Shown: positions 9,375-17,445 of the stretch, one piece after another
Layout: each line of letters begins with the position of its first letter
Numbering within the stretch: the first letter of the stretch is position 1
Assembly: GCF_002258215.1 (NCBI RefSeq)
Contig: NZ_NEFY01000005.1
Location: 221,213 to 285,212 of the forward strand
From: Marinobacter vinifirmus
GTDB lineage: Bacteria; Pseudomonadota; Gammaproteobacteria; Pseudomonadales; Oleiphilaceae
Direction of reading: 5' to 3'
Length of the DNA: 64,000 nucleotides
Position numbers and translations under genes: made by a program
Notes under the pieces: model-generated
Told to the model about the DNA's origin: nothing
The model's database searches: none
The model's input: only the letters and a program-made list of their open reading frames with translations

Positions 9375-10616
9375 TCAGCTACCGGCCTGGATATCCAGCG
9401 CCTGCAGCAGTTGCCCGGACGGAAAGCCGTCGGCAATCAGGCCTTCGGCTTTCTGGTACTGGCGGATGGCCTTGCGGGTGTTGGAACCCAGAATGCCGTC
9501 AGGCTCGCCACTGCTGTAGCCCTTCGCGCTCAGGGTTTCCTGGAGCTGCATGATCTGGTCCCGGGACAAGGCAGGCTGGTCTTCCGGTGGCGGGTTCTGC
9601 AGGCCGCCGGCACCGGCCACCCGGTCGGCCAGGTGGCCAACGGCGATGGCGTAGAACTCCGAGCGGTTCCAGCCCATGATGACCCGGAAGTTGCTGTAAG
9701 CCAGGAAGGCCGGGCCCTGGTGGCCGCTGGGCACCACCAGTGCGGCTTCAATGGGCTCCCGGGCCAGGGCGTTGCCGAAGGCATCGGTAATGCCCAGTTT
9801 CCGCCACTCGGCCAGGGGCAGCCGGCGCCCATCGGCCTGGCTGAAGTCAAAGTTTTCGGGCAGTAACACTTCCCGGCCCCAGCGGTAGTCGCCGTCCCAG
9901 CCCATGGATTCCAGGAACTTGCCGGCCGACATCATGGCATCGGGCAGGCTGTTCCACAGGTCCCGGCGGCCATCGCCATCGGCGTCTACGGCGTGTTTCA
10001 GGAAAACCGTGGGCATGAACTGGACGTGCCCCATGGCGCCGGCCCAGGAGCCTTCCATCTGCTCCGCCGGAATGGCGCCCTCGTCGATAATGCGCAGGGC
10101 GGCAATCAGCTGTTCGGTGAAGAAGGTCGTGCGGCGCGGGTCACAGGCCAGGGTGGTCAGGGCACTGGGCACCTGCATCTTGCCGAAGTAGCTGCCGTAG
10201 TTGGTTTCCAGGCCCCAGAACGCCACCAGGTAGGGGGCAGGCACACCGGTTTCCCGGGTCACCCGGGCCAGCAGGTCCTTGTGCTCGGCCAGCATTTCCC
10301 GGCCCTTGCTGATCCGGCTTTCGTTAACCCGGCGGTTCAGGTAGTCGGCAAAGGTGGTGGTGAACTCCGGTTGCCGGCGGTCCAGTTCGATTACCCGTTC
10401 CAGGTAGCTGACATCGGCCATCACCCGGCTGGCGGTGTCGGCACTGACACCGGCCTGGACCGCTTTGTCTTGCAGGCCTGCCTTGCACTCTGCAAAGGCG
10501 GCGTCGGTCATGGTGGGTAGTTCTGCCATCGAAGCCTGGCTGGTAAAGAGCAGGGCTGGCAGGAAAAGGGCAGTCAGGGCGTGACGTACTGGCCCCGGCA
10601 TCGGCTGATTGGCCAC
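9375..10616 (-). CDS. lytic murein transglycosylase (MltB family) with C-terminal peptidoglycan-binding domain
   Basis: About 413 residues. A signal peptide (hydrophobic stretch ALTALFLPALLF, cleavage near SMA-EL) is followed by an SLT2/MltB catalytic domain with FWGLETNYGSYFG (catalytic Glu), the WAGAMGHVQFMP motif and an Asp-rich loop DADGDGRRDLW, then a PG_binding_1 domain over the last 65 residues (LSAKGYSSGEPDGILGSNT). The enzyme cleaves peptidoglycan glycan strands to 1,6-anhydromuropeptides in the periplasm. I prefer the GTG at 10616 with GAGG 7 nt upstream; a TTG 15 nt further up is possible. No lipobox is seen, so it should be soluble rather than outer-membrane anchored. Confidence 0.88.
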   Translation of the reverse strand: MANQPMPGPVRHALTALFLPALLFTSQASMAELPTMTDAAFAECKAGLQDKAVQAGVSADTASRVMADVSYLERVIELDRRQPEFTTTFADYLNRRVNESRISKGREMLAEHKDLLARVTRETGVPAPYLVAFWGLETNYGSYFGKMQVPSALTTLACDPRRTTFFTEQLIAALRIIDEGAIPAEQMEGSWAGAMGHVQFMPTVFLKHAVDADGDGRRDLWNSLPDAMMSAGKFLESMGWDGDYRWGREVLLPENFDFSQADGRRLPLAEWRKLGITDAFGNALAREPIEAALVVPSGHQGPAFLAYSNFRVIMGWNRSEFYAIAVGHLADRVAGAGGLQNPPPEDQPALSRDQIMQLQETLSAKGYSSGEPDGILGSNTRKAIRQYQKAEGLIADGFPSGQLLQALDIQAGS

Positions 10617-10715
10617 AGTAAAACCTCGCAAGATGAATGGGCGGGTATGAATGCCATGTTAGCGCGTTTTTACGGTTCGGAAATACCGCTGAACCGGCCC
10701 GGGAGTGACAATTCT

Positions 10716-12032
10716 TTAATCCCGGAGTTCCGGTACCCGTTCTACCAGTCGCTCACGGGGGAAGTGGCAGATGAATTCGCTGCCTTCGCCGGGTTTGCTG
10801 CGGATTTCCAGGTTGCCATCGTGGTTGATCAGCACGTGTTTGACGATGGCCAGTCCCAGACCGGTGCCACCGGTGTCTTTATGCCGGCTTGGGTCGGCGC
10901 GGTAGAAGCGCTCGGTCAGGCGGGGAATGTGAACCGGGTCGATGCCGATACCGCTGTCTTTGACGGACAGATGGGCGCCGTCGCGGTTGGCCGTCCAGGA
11001 TACGGTCACTTCGCCTTCCGCCGGCGTGTACTTCACTGCGTTGAACACCAGGTTGGAGAAGGCGCTGCGCAGCTGGCTTTCATCGCCCTGCAGTAGCCGG
11101 TGGTCGGAAATATTGACGGTAATGCGGTGCTGTTTGCTGCCGCTCAGGGCCTGGGCGTCGTGACAGATCTGGTTCAGCAGGGCATCCATGTCGGCAAGGG
11201 TGTCATCTACCGTGTGTTCACCGGTTTCAATACGCGACAGCAGGATCAGGTCGGTAATCAGTGCTTCCATCCGGGATGACTGGGCGGCCATGGTGTTGAT
11301 GGCCCGGCGCCACTTGGGTGGCAGTTCGTCGGCATGGTCAACGAGGGTTTCGAGGTAGCCGCTGATTACCGTGAGCGGGGTCCGCATTTCATGGGAAACG
11401 TTGCCCACGAAGTCCCGGCGCATCTGTTCCAGCTGGTACAGCCGGGTAACGTCCTTGGCCACGATCAGGCGGTCGTCGTCGCCGAACAGGCTGATCTGGA
11501 TTTGCAGGTGGAGATGGGGCTTGGCCGGGGAGTTCAGTTCCAGCGGTTCCCGGTAGTCCCGGGAGTCGAAGTAGGCCTTGAAGGCCGGGTTTCGGATTAG
11601 GTTGTGGATGTACTGGCCCCGGTCGGTACTGCGCCGGAACCCCAGCAGGTGTTCGGCAGAGCCGTTCCACCATTCCATGGTGCCCCGGGCGTCGGTCATG
11701 ATCACACCGTCGCGCATGGCATTGGTGGATTCCTGAACCCGGTTGATGCGGGCCCGGAGGCGGTCCTGTGTACGCAGGTGGCTCTGGTGCAGCTTGTTCA
11801 GGCCATCAAAGATGCTGCCCCACATGCCGATACTCTGGGGCGCTTCTTCGCTGGCGTCCGGGTTGTCCAGCCACTGGTACAGGCGGCGGGCCTGGATCAG
11901 GGTCCACCAGAGGTAACCCACCAGGCCAACCAGCAGGCCGTATACCGGTTCACCAAAATACAGGCCAACCAGCGTGGTGCTGGCCAGGATGGCCAGGATC
12001 AGGCGCAGATATCGTGACCACTTGTGTTGCAT
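10716..12032 (-). CDS. phoR: phosphate regulon sensor histidine kinase PhoR
   Basis: 438-residue inner-membrane kinase. Two N-terminal transmembrane helices (about 8-48), the short cytoplasmic linker typical of PhoR, a PAS domain (about 95-205), the H-box VSHEMRTPL with phosphoacceptor His214, and a HATPase domain with the G2 box TGGTGLGLAIVKH. PhoR phosphorylates PhoB under phosphate limitation and is held off by the Pst-PhoU complex, not in this window. It lies 50 bp downstream of phoB on the same strand, so co-transcription from the phoB promoter with its Pho box is expected. Length and layout are standard. Confidence 0.95.
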   Translation of the reverse strand: MQHKWSRYLRLILAILASTTLVGLYFGEPVYGLLVGLVGYLWWTLIQARRLYQWLDNPDASEEAPQSIGMWGSIFDGLNKLHQSHLRTQDRLRARINRVQESTNAMRDGVIMTDARGTMEWWNGSAEHLLGFRRSTDRGQYIHNLIRNPAFKAYFDSRDYREPLELNSPAKPHLHLQIQISLFGDDDRLIVAKDVTRLYQLEQMRRDFVGNVSHEMRTPLTVISGYLETLVDHADELPPKWRRAINTMAAQSSRMEALITDLILLSRIETGEHTVDDTLADMDALLNQICHDAQALSGSKQHRITVNISDHRLLQGDESQLRSAFSNLVFNAVKYTPAEGEVTVSWTANRDGAHLSVKDSGIGIDPVHIPRLTERFYRADPSRHKDTGGTGLGLAIVKHVLINHDGNLEIRSKPGEGSEFICHFPRERLVERVPELRD

Positions 12033-12082
12033 CGGGCGCAGCCTTGTTCTGTGTTCTGGTATCAGGCCAGGGGCCGAAGCGG

Positions 12083-12775
12083 TTATGCGACCCTGGTGGA
12101 GAACCTGTAGCCGGTGCCCCGGACGGTCTGGACCAGGTGGTCGTAGCGGTCGCCAAGGGCCTTGCGCAGGCGCCGGATATGTACGTCTACCGTACGCTCT
12201 TCAACATAGACATTGCCACCCCAGACCTGGTCCAGCAACTGCGACCGGGTATAGACCCGTTCCTGGTGGGTCATGAAAAACTGCAGCAACCGGTACTCGG
12301 TGGGGCCCATGGTCAGGGCACCTTCCGGAGTGGTTACCCGGTGGCCGACCGGGTCCAGGGTCAGCCCGTCCACTTCGATCGGGCTGTCGACACCGGCCGG
12401 CGTTGTCCGGCGCAGTACCGCTTTCAGCCGGGCAACCAGTTCCCGCGGGCTGAAGGGCTTGGTGATGTAATCATCGGCACCAACTTCCAGGCCCTGGATC
12501 TTGTTGTCTTCCTCAACCTTGGCGGTCAGCATGATAATCGGGATGTCGGCGGTTGCCTCTTCCTTTTTCAGCCGCCGTGCCAGCTCGACACCACTGGTGC
12601 CCGGGAGCATCCAGTCCAGCAGGATCAGGTCTGGCTGCCGGTCAACAACCAGGGCGTGGGCCTGGCGGGCATCCTCTGCCTCGAGGTAGTCGTAATCAGC
12701 CATTTCGAGGGCCACGGCGATCATTTCGCGGATGGCTGGCTCGTCATCGACGATCAGGACAGTTTTTCCATTCAT
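12083..12775 (-). CDS. phoB: phosphate regulon response regulator PhoB
   Basis: 230-residue OmpR-family regulator. Receiver domain with acidic pocket VDDE, phosphoacceptor Asp54 (LLDWMLPG) and conserved TAK, followed by a winged-helix DNA-binding domain with [14 protein letters not shown] as recognition helix region. It activates phosphate-starvation genes by binding Pho boxes. The ATG at 12775 is preferred (AGG 9 nt upstream) over a TTG 9 nt earlier. A well-formed Pho box lies about 80 nt upstream of the start, indicating autoregulation. The protein and its partner phoR lie beside ubiA, as in Pseudomonas. Confidence 0.96.
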   Translation of the reverse strand: MNGKTVLIVDDEPAIREMIAVALEMADYDYLEAEDARQAHALVVDRQPDLILLDWMLPGTSGVELARRLKKEEATADIPIIMLTAKVEEDNKIQGLEVGADDYITKPFSPRELVARLKAVLRRTTPAGVDSPIEVDGLTLDPVGHRVTTPEGALTMGPTEYRLLQFFMTHQERVYTRSQLLDQVWGGNVYVEERTVDVHIRRLRKALGDRYDHLVQTVRGTGYRFSTRVA

Positions 12776-12854
12776 GTGCTTCAACCTGTGTCAGAACCCC
12801 GGGAGCAGGATTTGCGCTCCCCAGTAATGTTGCTGGCTCATTACAACGCGTCTT

Positions 12855-12872
12855 TGTTACAAGTATATGACA
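12855..12872 (-). promoter_or_regulatory. Pho box upstream of phoBR
   Basis: Read on the minus strand the site is TGTCATA-TACT-TGTAACA: two 7-bp direct repeats separated by 4 bp, very close to the enterobacterial and pseudomonad PhoB consensus. It lies about 80 nt before the phoB start, where PhoB would replace the -35 element and contact sigma-70. This supports positive autoregulation of phoBR. Identified by eye only. Confidence 0.8.
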
Positions 12873-12909
12873 CGATTGAGCTAGCGGCGGTTCCGTGCCT
12901 GCTGGCAAC

Positions 12910-13794
12910 TCAGAGAAGCTGGTCGATCACCAGCCCGGAAAATACCGCAAACCCGGCCCAGTTGTTGTTCAGGAAGGCCTTGAAACAACCTTCCCGGGCA
13001 CGGTCGCGGGCCAGGTACTGGTGATAGGCAAACAGGCCTGCCATTACCGCCACGCCCAGATACCAGAACGCGCCCAGTTCTGCCTGGCCTCCTACAATTA
13101 CCAGGATCAGCACCACCAGCGCCTGCAGTATGCCGATGATCGCCCGGTCGGCTTCGCCGAACAGGATGGCGGTGGATTTAATACCGATTTTCAGGTCGTC
13201 ATCCCGGTCTACCATGGCATAGAGCGTATCGTAGGCCACGGTCCACAACACGTTGGCGGTGAACAGCAGCCAGGTAAGCTGGCTCAGCTCGTTGGCCTGG
13301 GCGGCCCAGGCCATGGGGATGGCCCAGGAGAACGCGGCCCCCAGAAACAGCTGGGGCAGGTGGGTGTAGCGCTTCATGAACGGGTAGATAAACGCCAGCA
13401 GGGCGCCGCCGAAGGACAGGTACAGGGTCAGCCGGTTGGTGAACAGCACTACCATCAGGAAGGAAACCAGGCACAGGCCCAGAAACAGGACAACGGCTTC
13501 CCAGGACTGGATGCGGCCGGTGGTCAGGGGGCGGTCCTGGGTGCGTTTTACGTGGCGATCCCAGTCCCGGTCGGCAAAGTCGTTGATGGCGCAGCCGGCG
13601 GCCCGCATAAAGAACACGCCCAGGGTGAAGATAATGACGTTGGCAATAGACGGGCTGCCGTCGCCGGCCAGCCAGAGTGCCCAGTAGGTGGGCCAGAGCA
13701 GCAGCAGGCTGCCGATAGGCCGGTCAATGCGAAGCAGGCGGGCGTAGTCGGCCAGGCGTGCCTGGACAGGGTCTGGCAGGGCATTCTGCAACAT
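12910..13794 (-). CDS. ubiA: 4-hydroxybenzoate polyprenyltransferase UbiA
   Basis: 294-residue multi-pass membrane enzyme that attaches the polyprenyl tail to 4-hydroxybenzoate in ubiquinone synthesis. The first Asp-rich Mg2+/prenyl-diphosphate motif is NDFADRDWD and the second [30 protein letters not shown] near the N terminus is a family hallmark. Length is standard. It follows ubiC (which makes its substrate) by 77 bp on the same strand, so the two form a ubiCA unit, with hpt upstream. The next downstream gene, phoB, has its own Pho box promoter. Confidence 0.96.
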   Translation of the reverse strand: MLQNALPDPVQARLADYARLLRIDRPIGSLLLLWPTYWALWLAGDGSPSIANVIIFTLGVFFMRAAGCAINDFADRDWDRHVKRTQDRPLTTGRIQSWEAVVLFLGLCLVSFLMVVLFTNRLTLYLSFGGALLAFIYPFMKRYTHLPQLFLGAAFSWAIPMAWAAQANELSQLTWLLFTANVLWTVAYDTLYAMVDRDDDLKIGIKSTAILFGEADRAIIGILQALVVLILVIVGGQAELGAFWYLGVAVMAGLFAYHQYLARDRAREGCFKAFLNNNWAGFAVFSGLVIDQLL

Positions 13795-13871
13795 GGTGCG
13801 CTCTTCCGTGGGTCAGGTGCGTGGCAAACACCGGATTATAGCCAGCCAGGGCTTGGGGGTTAAACCGAAGC

Positions 13872-14423
13872 TTACCGGTACAGCACCGGCAACAGGTATT
13901 CGCCCACCATCAGGGCGTTGTTGCCGTGGTGGAACAGGGAACGCCGGGCCAGCCGGGGCTGAAGCGGATGATCGGGCAGGCACAGGCCGGTTTCCAGCGG
14001 CCCCCGTGACCAGTCCGGGCTGCTGAACAGAAAGGCACCCAGGGGCTTGTTGCCCAGGTGGCGCAGTTGCCTGCCCTTGCCTTCAAAACACTGGTGGGGG
14101 ATGACCGTGCGGGCCAGGACCCAGGGCTGGCCATCGCCGCACAGGCGGACTTCGCGGATCCAGGCCTGTTGTCGGGGCTGCAGCCCGAGCCGGCGAACCT
14201 CTTCCGGGAACGGCGTGGCGTAGCCTTCGCGCGCGACTTCCACATGGAAGCTCTCGAGGCACCGGTGCTTCAGGGCCTGGGTGAAAGACCCTTCCACCTG
14301 CAGCCAGTAGCGGGCCGGGCCGTGAACCTCCGGGTTGCGCAGCCCGGCCGCAGCCAGCAACCGGTACCAGCGGGTAGGCGGGATCTTCAGGCTGTTTTCC
14401 CGGTCAGAGTCCTTTGACAGCAT
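13872..14423 (-). CDS. ubiC: chorismate lyase UbiC
   Basis: About 183 residues, the usual size. Chorismate lyase splits chorismate to 4-hydroxybenzoate and pyruvate, the first step of ubiquinone synthesis. The region from SLKIPPTRWYRLL through RYWLQVEGSFTQALKHRC, then AWIREVRLCGDGQPWVLARTVIP and the C-terminal LARRSLFHHGNNALMVGEYLLP, fits UbiC well, including the conserved Glu near the end. Start taken at the ATG at 14423, which overlaps the upstream hpt coding end by 20 bp; an earlier in-frame ATG would extend the overlap with sequence lacking family character. Coupled to ubiA downstream. Confidence 0.9.
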   Translation of the reverse strand: MLSKDSDRENSLKIPPTRWYRLLAAAGLRNPEVHGPARYWLQVEGSFTQALKHRCLESFHVEVAREGYATPFPEEVRRLGLQPRQQAWIREVRLCGDGQPWVLARTVIPHQCFEGKGRQLRHLGNKPLGAFLFSSPDWSRGPLETGLCLPDHPLQPRLARRSLFHHGNNALMVGEYLLPVLYR

Positions 14424-14961
14424 AGATGCCGGGGGCGTTACGCCAGTAACCTTTGTAGTCCATGCCGTAGCCGAACAGGAAGCGGTCTTCAACGTAGAGG
14501 CCTGTGAAGTCGGCTTTCAGGCCCGGACGGGCCTTGCGTTCGTGAATCTTGTCGACCAGTACCGCGGTCAGCACTTCCCGGGCGCCGTGGGCCAGGCAGT
14601 AGTCAGCGATGGCGCACAGGGTGGTGCCTTCATCCAGGATGTCGTCGACAATCAGCACCGTGCGGTCTTTCATGTCGGATTCCGGCTGGAGTTTCCACTC
14701 GAGGATGCCGCCGGTGGTTTCCTGGCGGTAGCGGGTGGCGTGCAGGTATTCCGCCTGCACCGGGAATTTGAGGCGGGGCAACAGCTGGCCGGTTGTGATC
14801 AGGCCACCGTTCATAACGCAGAACAACAGCGGGTTACTGTCTTTCAGGCGATCGGTGATGGCCGAGGCCATGGTGTCGATGGCGGCACTTACCTGTTGTT
14901 CGTCTACCAGGCAGTCGGCTTCAGCCATGACCTGGTTCATTTCGGCGACGGTATCGGTCAT
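14404..14961 (-). CDS. hpt: hypoxanthine-guanine phosphoribosyltransferase
   Basis: 185 residues. A purine salvage enzyme that transfers phosphoribose from PRPP to hypoxanthine or guanine. The PRPP-binding loop VLIVDDILDEGTTL, a K/R-rich 'hood' and the C-terminal DYKGYWRNAPGIYAVK base-binding segment are all present. The open frame extends far upstream of 14961 but that part is antisense to rubA/rubB and has no homology; MTDTVAEMNQ at 14961 is the sensible start. The 3' end overlaps ubiC by 20 bp. Divergent from rubA, with a 191-bp gap between the two starts. Confidence 0.92.
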   Translation of the reverse strand: MTDTVAEMNQVMAEADCLVDEQQVSAAIDTMASAITDRLKDSNPLLFCVMNGGLITTGQLLPRLKFPVQAEYLHATRYRQETTGGILEWKLQPESDMKDRTVLIVDDILDEGTTLCAIADYCLAHGAREVLTAVLVDKIHERKARPGLKADFTGLYVEDRFLFGYGMDYKGYWRNAPGIYAVKGL

Positions 14962-15094
14962 AACGGTCGGTCCTGTCGTAAAACCGGCGATTATACCGAA
15001 CCGGTTGCCCTGAAGGGAGGGGCAGATGGTGGACGGACTATCTGTAATCATGCCTATTGGCACAAAACCCGGGCAACCGGCGTCTCGCGTGGCA

Positions 15095-15123
15095 TTGGTC
15101 ACAGACCGGGTGGAGGGTATTAT
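15095..15123 (+). promoter_or_regulatory. sigma-70-like promoter of rubA-rubB
   Basis: A -35 hexamer TTGGTC (15095-15100), a 17-nt spacer and a -10 hexamer TATTAT (15118-15123) precede the rubA ATG by about 30 nt. Spacing is ideal and both hexamers are near consensus, suggesting constitutive expression of the rubredoxin pair. By eye only. Confidence 0.6.
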
Positions 15124-15152
15124 GGCGCACGGAATTTTAACGGAGAGCAAGT

Positions 15153-15320
15153 ATGAAGAAGTGGCAGTGTGTAGTGTGTGGCCTGATTTACGACGAAGCC
15201 GAAGGCTGGCCGGAAGACGGCATCGAGCCGGGCACAAAGTGGGAAGATGTGCCGGATGACTGGGTATGCCCGGACTGTGGCGTGGGCAAGGAAGACTTCG
15301 AGATGATCGAAATCGGCTGA
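15153..15320 (+). CDS. rubA: rubredoxin
   Basis: 55-residue iron protein carrying one electron on a single Fe(Cys)4 centre. Two CxxC pairs are visible: Cys6/Cys9 (CVVC) and Cys39/Cys42 (CPDC), with the typical aromatic core ([19 protein letters not shown]) and [11 protein letters not shown] segment. GGAG sits 7 nt before the ATG. It is immediately followed (16 bp) by rubredoxin reductase, its electron donor. In hydrocarbon degraders this pair supplies electrons to AlkB alkane hydroxylase; no alkB is in the window, so a role in alkane oxidation or oxidative stress is inference. Confidence 0.95.
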   Translation: MKKWQCVVCGLIYDEAEGWPEDGIEPGTKWEDVPDDWVCPDCGVGKEDFEMIEIG

Positions 15321-15336
15321 TTAACGGAGCAGGACT

Positions 15337-16494
15337 ATGACCGACCAGGCACCGATTGTAATAGTAGGCACCGGATTGTCCGGATACTCGCTGGTGCGGG
15401 AACTGCGCAAGCTGGATAAAACCACTCCGGTGGTGATGGTAACCGCAGACGACGGCGTGAATTACTCCAAGCCGATGCTGTCCACCGGCTTTACCAAGGG
15501 TAAGGATGCCAAAGGGCTGGCCCAGGGCGTCACCGAGGCAATGGCCGAACAGCTGTCGGTGGACATTCGCACCTACAGCACCGTTACCGGTATTGATACC
15601 GGTGCCCGCGAGTTGGTGCTGGGCGACGAGCGGCTGGCCTACAGCAAACTGGTGCTGGCCTGGGGCGCGGATGTGATCCGCCTGGGCCTGGACGGTGATG
15701 GCCTGGACCGGGTCTATTCGATCAACGACCTGCTGGATTACCGGGCGTTCCGCAAGGCCCTGGAAGGTGGCAAGCGGGTGGCCATCATGGGTGCGGGGCT
15801 GATCGGCTGTGAATTTGCCAACGACCTGCGCAACGGCGGTTATGAGGTGGATGTGATTGCCCCGGATGCCGCCGTTATGCCCAGTTTGCTGCCGGAGGCG
15901 GCCGCCAACGCCGTGCAGCAGGAGTTGCAGGCCCTGGGTGTGAACTTCCACCTGGGCACGGTGGTACAGCGGGTGGATCGCGACGGGCAGGGCGTAAAGC
16001 TTGCGCTGGCCAACGGCGACACCCTGGCGGCAGACCTGGTGGTTTCTGCGGTCGGTCTGCGGCCACGCACCGAGCTGGCCCGGGCTGCGGGCATTGAAGC
16101 CGGTCGCGGCATTGTGGTTAACCGGGCCCTGGAGACGTCTGCACCGGATGTCTATGCCCTGGGTGACTGCGCCGAGGTAGACGGCCAGGTGCTGCTGTAT
16201 GTATTGCCGTTGATGGCCTGTGCCCGCGCCCTGGCGAAAACCCTTACGGGTGAACGCACCCAGGTGAGCTACGGTGCCATGCCGGTGATGATCAAAACCC
16301 CTTGTTGTCCCACCGCGGTGTGCCCGCCACCGGCTGGTGCCGAAGGCGAATGGGACATCGAGCAGGAGGGGTCAGACGTAAAAGCCCGCTTCCTGTCGCC
16401 GGCAGGCGAGGTGCTCGGCTTTGCAGTGACCGGCCGGTTTGCCGTGGAAAAACAGGCGTTGTCGCGGGAAGTGCCGCCCATCCACAGTGACTGA
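15337..16494 (+). CDS. rubB: rubredoxin-NAD(+) reductase
   Basis: 385-residue FAD flavoprotein that passes electrons from NADH to rubredoxin. An N-terminal FAD-binding GxGxxG region (GTGLSGYSLVREL), an internal NAD-binding Rossmann motif (GAGLIGCEFANDL, about 151-163) and the C-terminal FAD motif VYALGDCAEVDG are all present. The DDGVNYSKPMLSTGFTKGK segment is characteristic of the rubredoxin reductase branch. It forms an operon with rubA 16 bp upstream, as in Pseudomonas and Acinetobacter. Full length. Confidence 0.94.
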   Translation: MTDQAPIVIVGTGLSGYSLVRELRKLDKTTPVVMVTADDGVNYSKPMLSTGFTKGKDAKGLAQGVTEAMAEQLSVDIRTYSTVTGIDTGARELVLGDERLAYSKLVLAWGADVIRLGLDGDGLDRVYSINDLLDYRAFRKALEGGKRVAIMGAGLIGCEFANDLRNGGYEVDVIAPDAAVMPSLLPEAAANAVQQELQALGVNFHLGTVVQRVDRDGQGVKLALANGDTLAADLVVSAVGLRPRTELARAAGIEAGRGIVVNRALETSAPDVYALGDCAEVDGQVLLYVLPLMACARALAKTLTGERTQVSYGAMPVMIKTPCCPTAVCPPPAGAEGEWDIEQEGSDVKARFLSPAGEVLGFAVTGRFAVEKQALSREVPPIHSD

Positions 16495-16584
16495 GCGTTG
16501 CGAAATTGTTTCACCTGAGGTAGAAATTCTTTCGTAAGCTAAGGAGCTGGTCGCTGGCTCCTGACCAAAACAACAGGAGCATGC

Positions 16585-17445
16585 ATGCTGGAAATAACCC
16601 GGAAGCTGATTGATTTGCTGGATTTGTCGCCCATCGGAGATGACCATTTTCAGGGTGACAGTGAGGATCTCGGCTTTCCCCATGTGTTTGGCGGCCAGGT
16701 ACTTGGGCAGGCGTTGATGGCGGCCAGCCGTACCGTTGAAGGCCGGTTGTGCCATTCATTGCACGCCTACTTCCTGCGCCCCGGCAACCACAGCATGCCG
16801 ATTGATTACGAGGTTCAGCGGGTTCGCGATGGCGGCACGTTTTCGGTGCGCCGGGTCATTGCCCGCCAGGACGGCAAGGAGATCCTGACCGGTTCCATGT
16901 CATTCCAGGTGGCCGAGGAAGGGCTCAGCCACCAGTTCCCGATGCCGGAAGCGCCAGAGCCGGAAACCCTGAAATCCGAACAGGAACTGGGGCAGTTGCT
17001 GGTGGACCAGGTGCCGGAGAAGCTTCGGGACGTGCTCACCCGGGACCGGCCCATCGAGATCCGCCCGGTGAACCCCGGCAACCCGCTCAAACCGGAGAAA
17101 CAGCCGCCCTACTGCCAGAACTGGTTCCGGGCCCTGGGGCCACTGCCGGATGATCCGGTCTTGCACCGCTGCCTGCTGACCTACGCGTCGGATTTCTCGT
17201 TCCTCGGCACCTCCATGGCACCCCACGGCCGCACGTTCATGAACCGGAACATGCAGGTAGCCAGCCTGGACCATGCCATCTGGTTTCACCGGGACTTCCG
17301 AATGGACGAATGGCTGCTGTACGACAAGGACAGCCCCAGTGCCTCCGGCGGTCGTGGTTTCAATCGGGGTAATTTCTTCACCCGGGATGGCGTGCTGGTG
17401 GCTTCGACCACTCAGGAAGCGTTGATCCGGGAACGGCAGGGCTGA
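16585..17445 (+). CDS. tesB: acyl-CoA thioesterase II
   Basis: 286-residue double-hotdog thioesterase that hydrolyses medium- and long-chain acyl-CoA to free fatty acid and CoA. The first hotdog has FGGQVLGQALMAASRTV (about 32-50) and the second the catalytic-Asp region YASDFSFLGTSMAPHG, followed by SLDHAIWFHRDFRMDEWLLY, all TesB hallmarks. Usual length. The 3' end overlaps the converging EAL gene by 34 bp, so neither gene can have an independent terminator in between. Confidence 0.93.
   Translation: MLEITRKLIDLLDLSPIGDDHFQGDSEDLGFPHVFGGQVLGQALMAASRTVEGRLCHSLHAYFLRPGNHSMPIDYEVQRVRDGGTFSVRRVIARQDGKEILTGSMSFQVAEEGLSHQFPMPEAPEPETLKSEQELGQLLVDQVPEKLRDVLTRDRPIEIRPVNPGNPLKPEKQPPYCQNWFRALGPLPDDPVLHRCLLTYASDFSFLGTSMAPHGRTFMNRNMQVASLDHAIWFHRDFRMDEWLLYDKDSPSASGGRGFNRGNFFTRDGVLVASTTQEALIRERQG

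Noticed and set aside
11768..13024. Long plus-strand frame (418 codons) opposite phoB/ubiA
   Set aside because: It is a shadow of phoR, phoB and ubiA; composition is typical of antisense GC-rich DNA and no family is recognisable.
14962..15951. Upstream extension of the hpt reading frame
   Set aside because: The extension is antisense to rubA and rubB and has no phosphoribosyltransferase character; MTDTVAEM is the family start.
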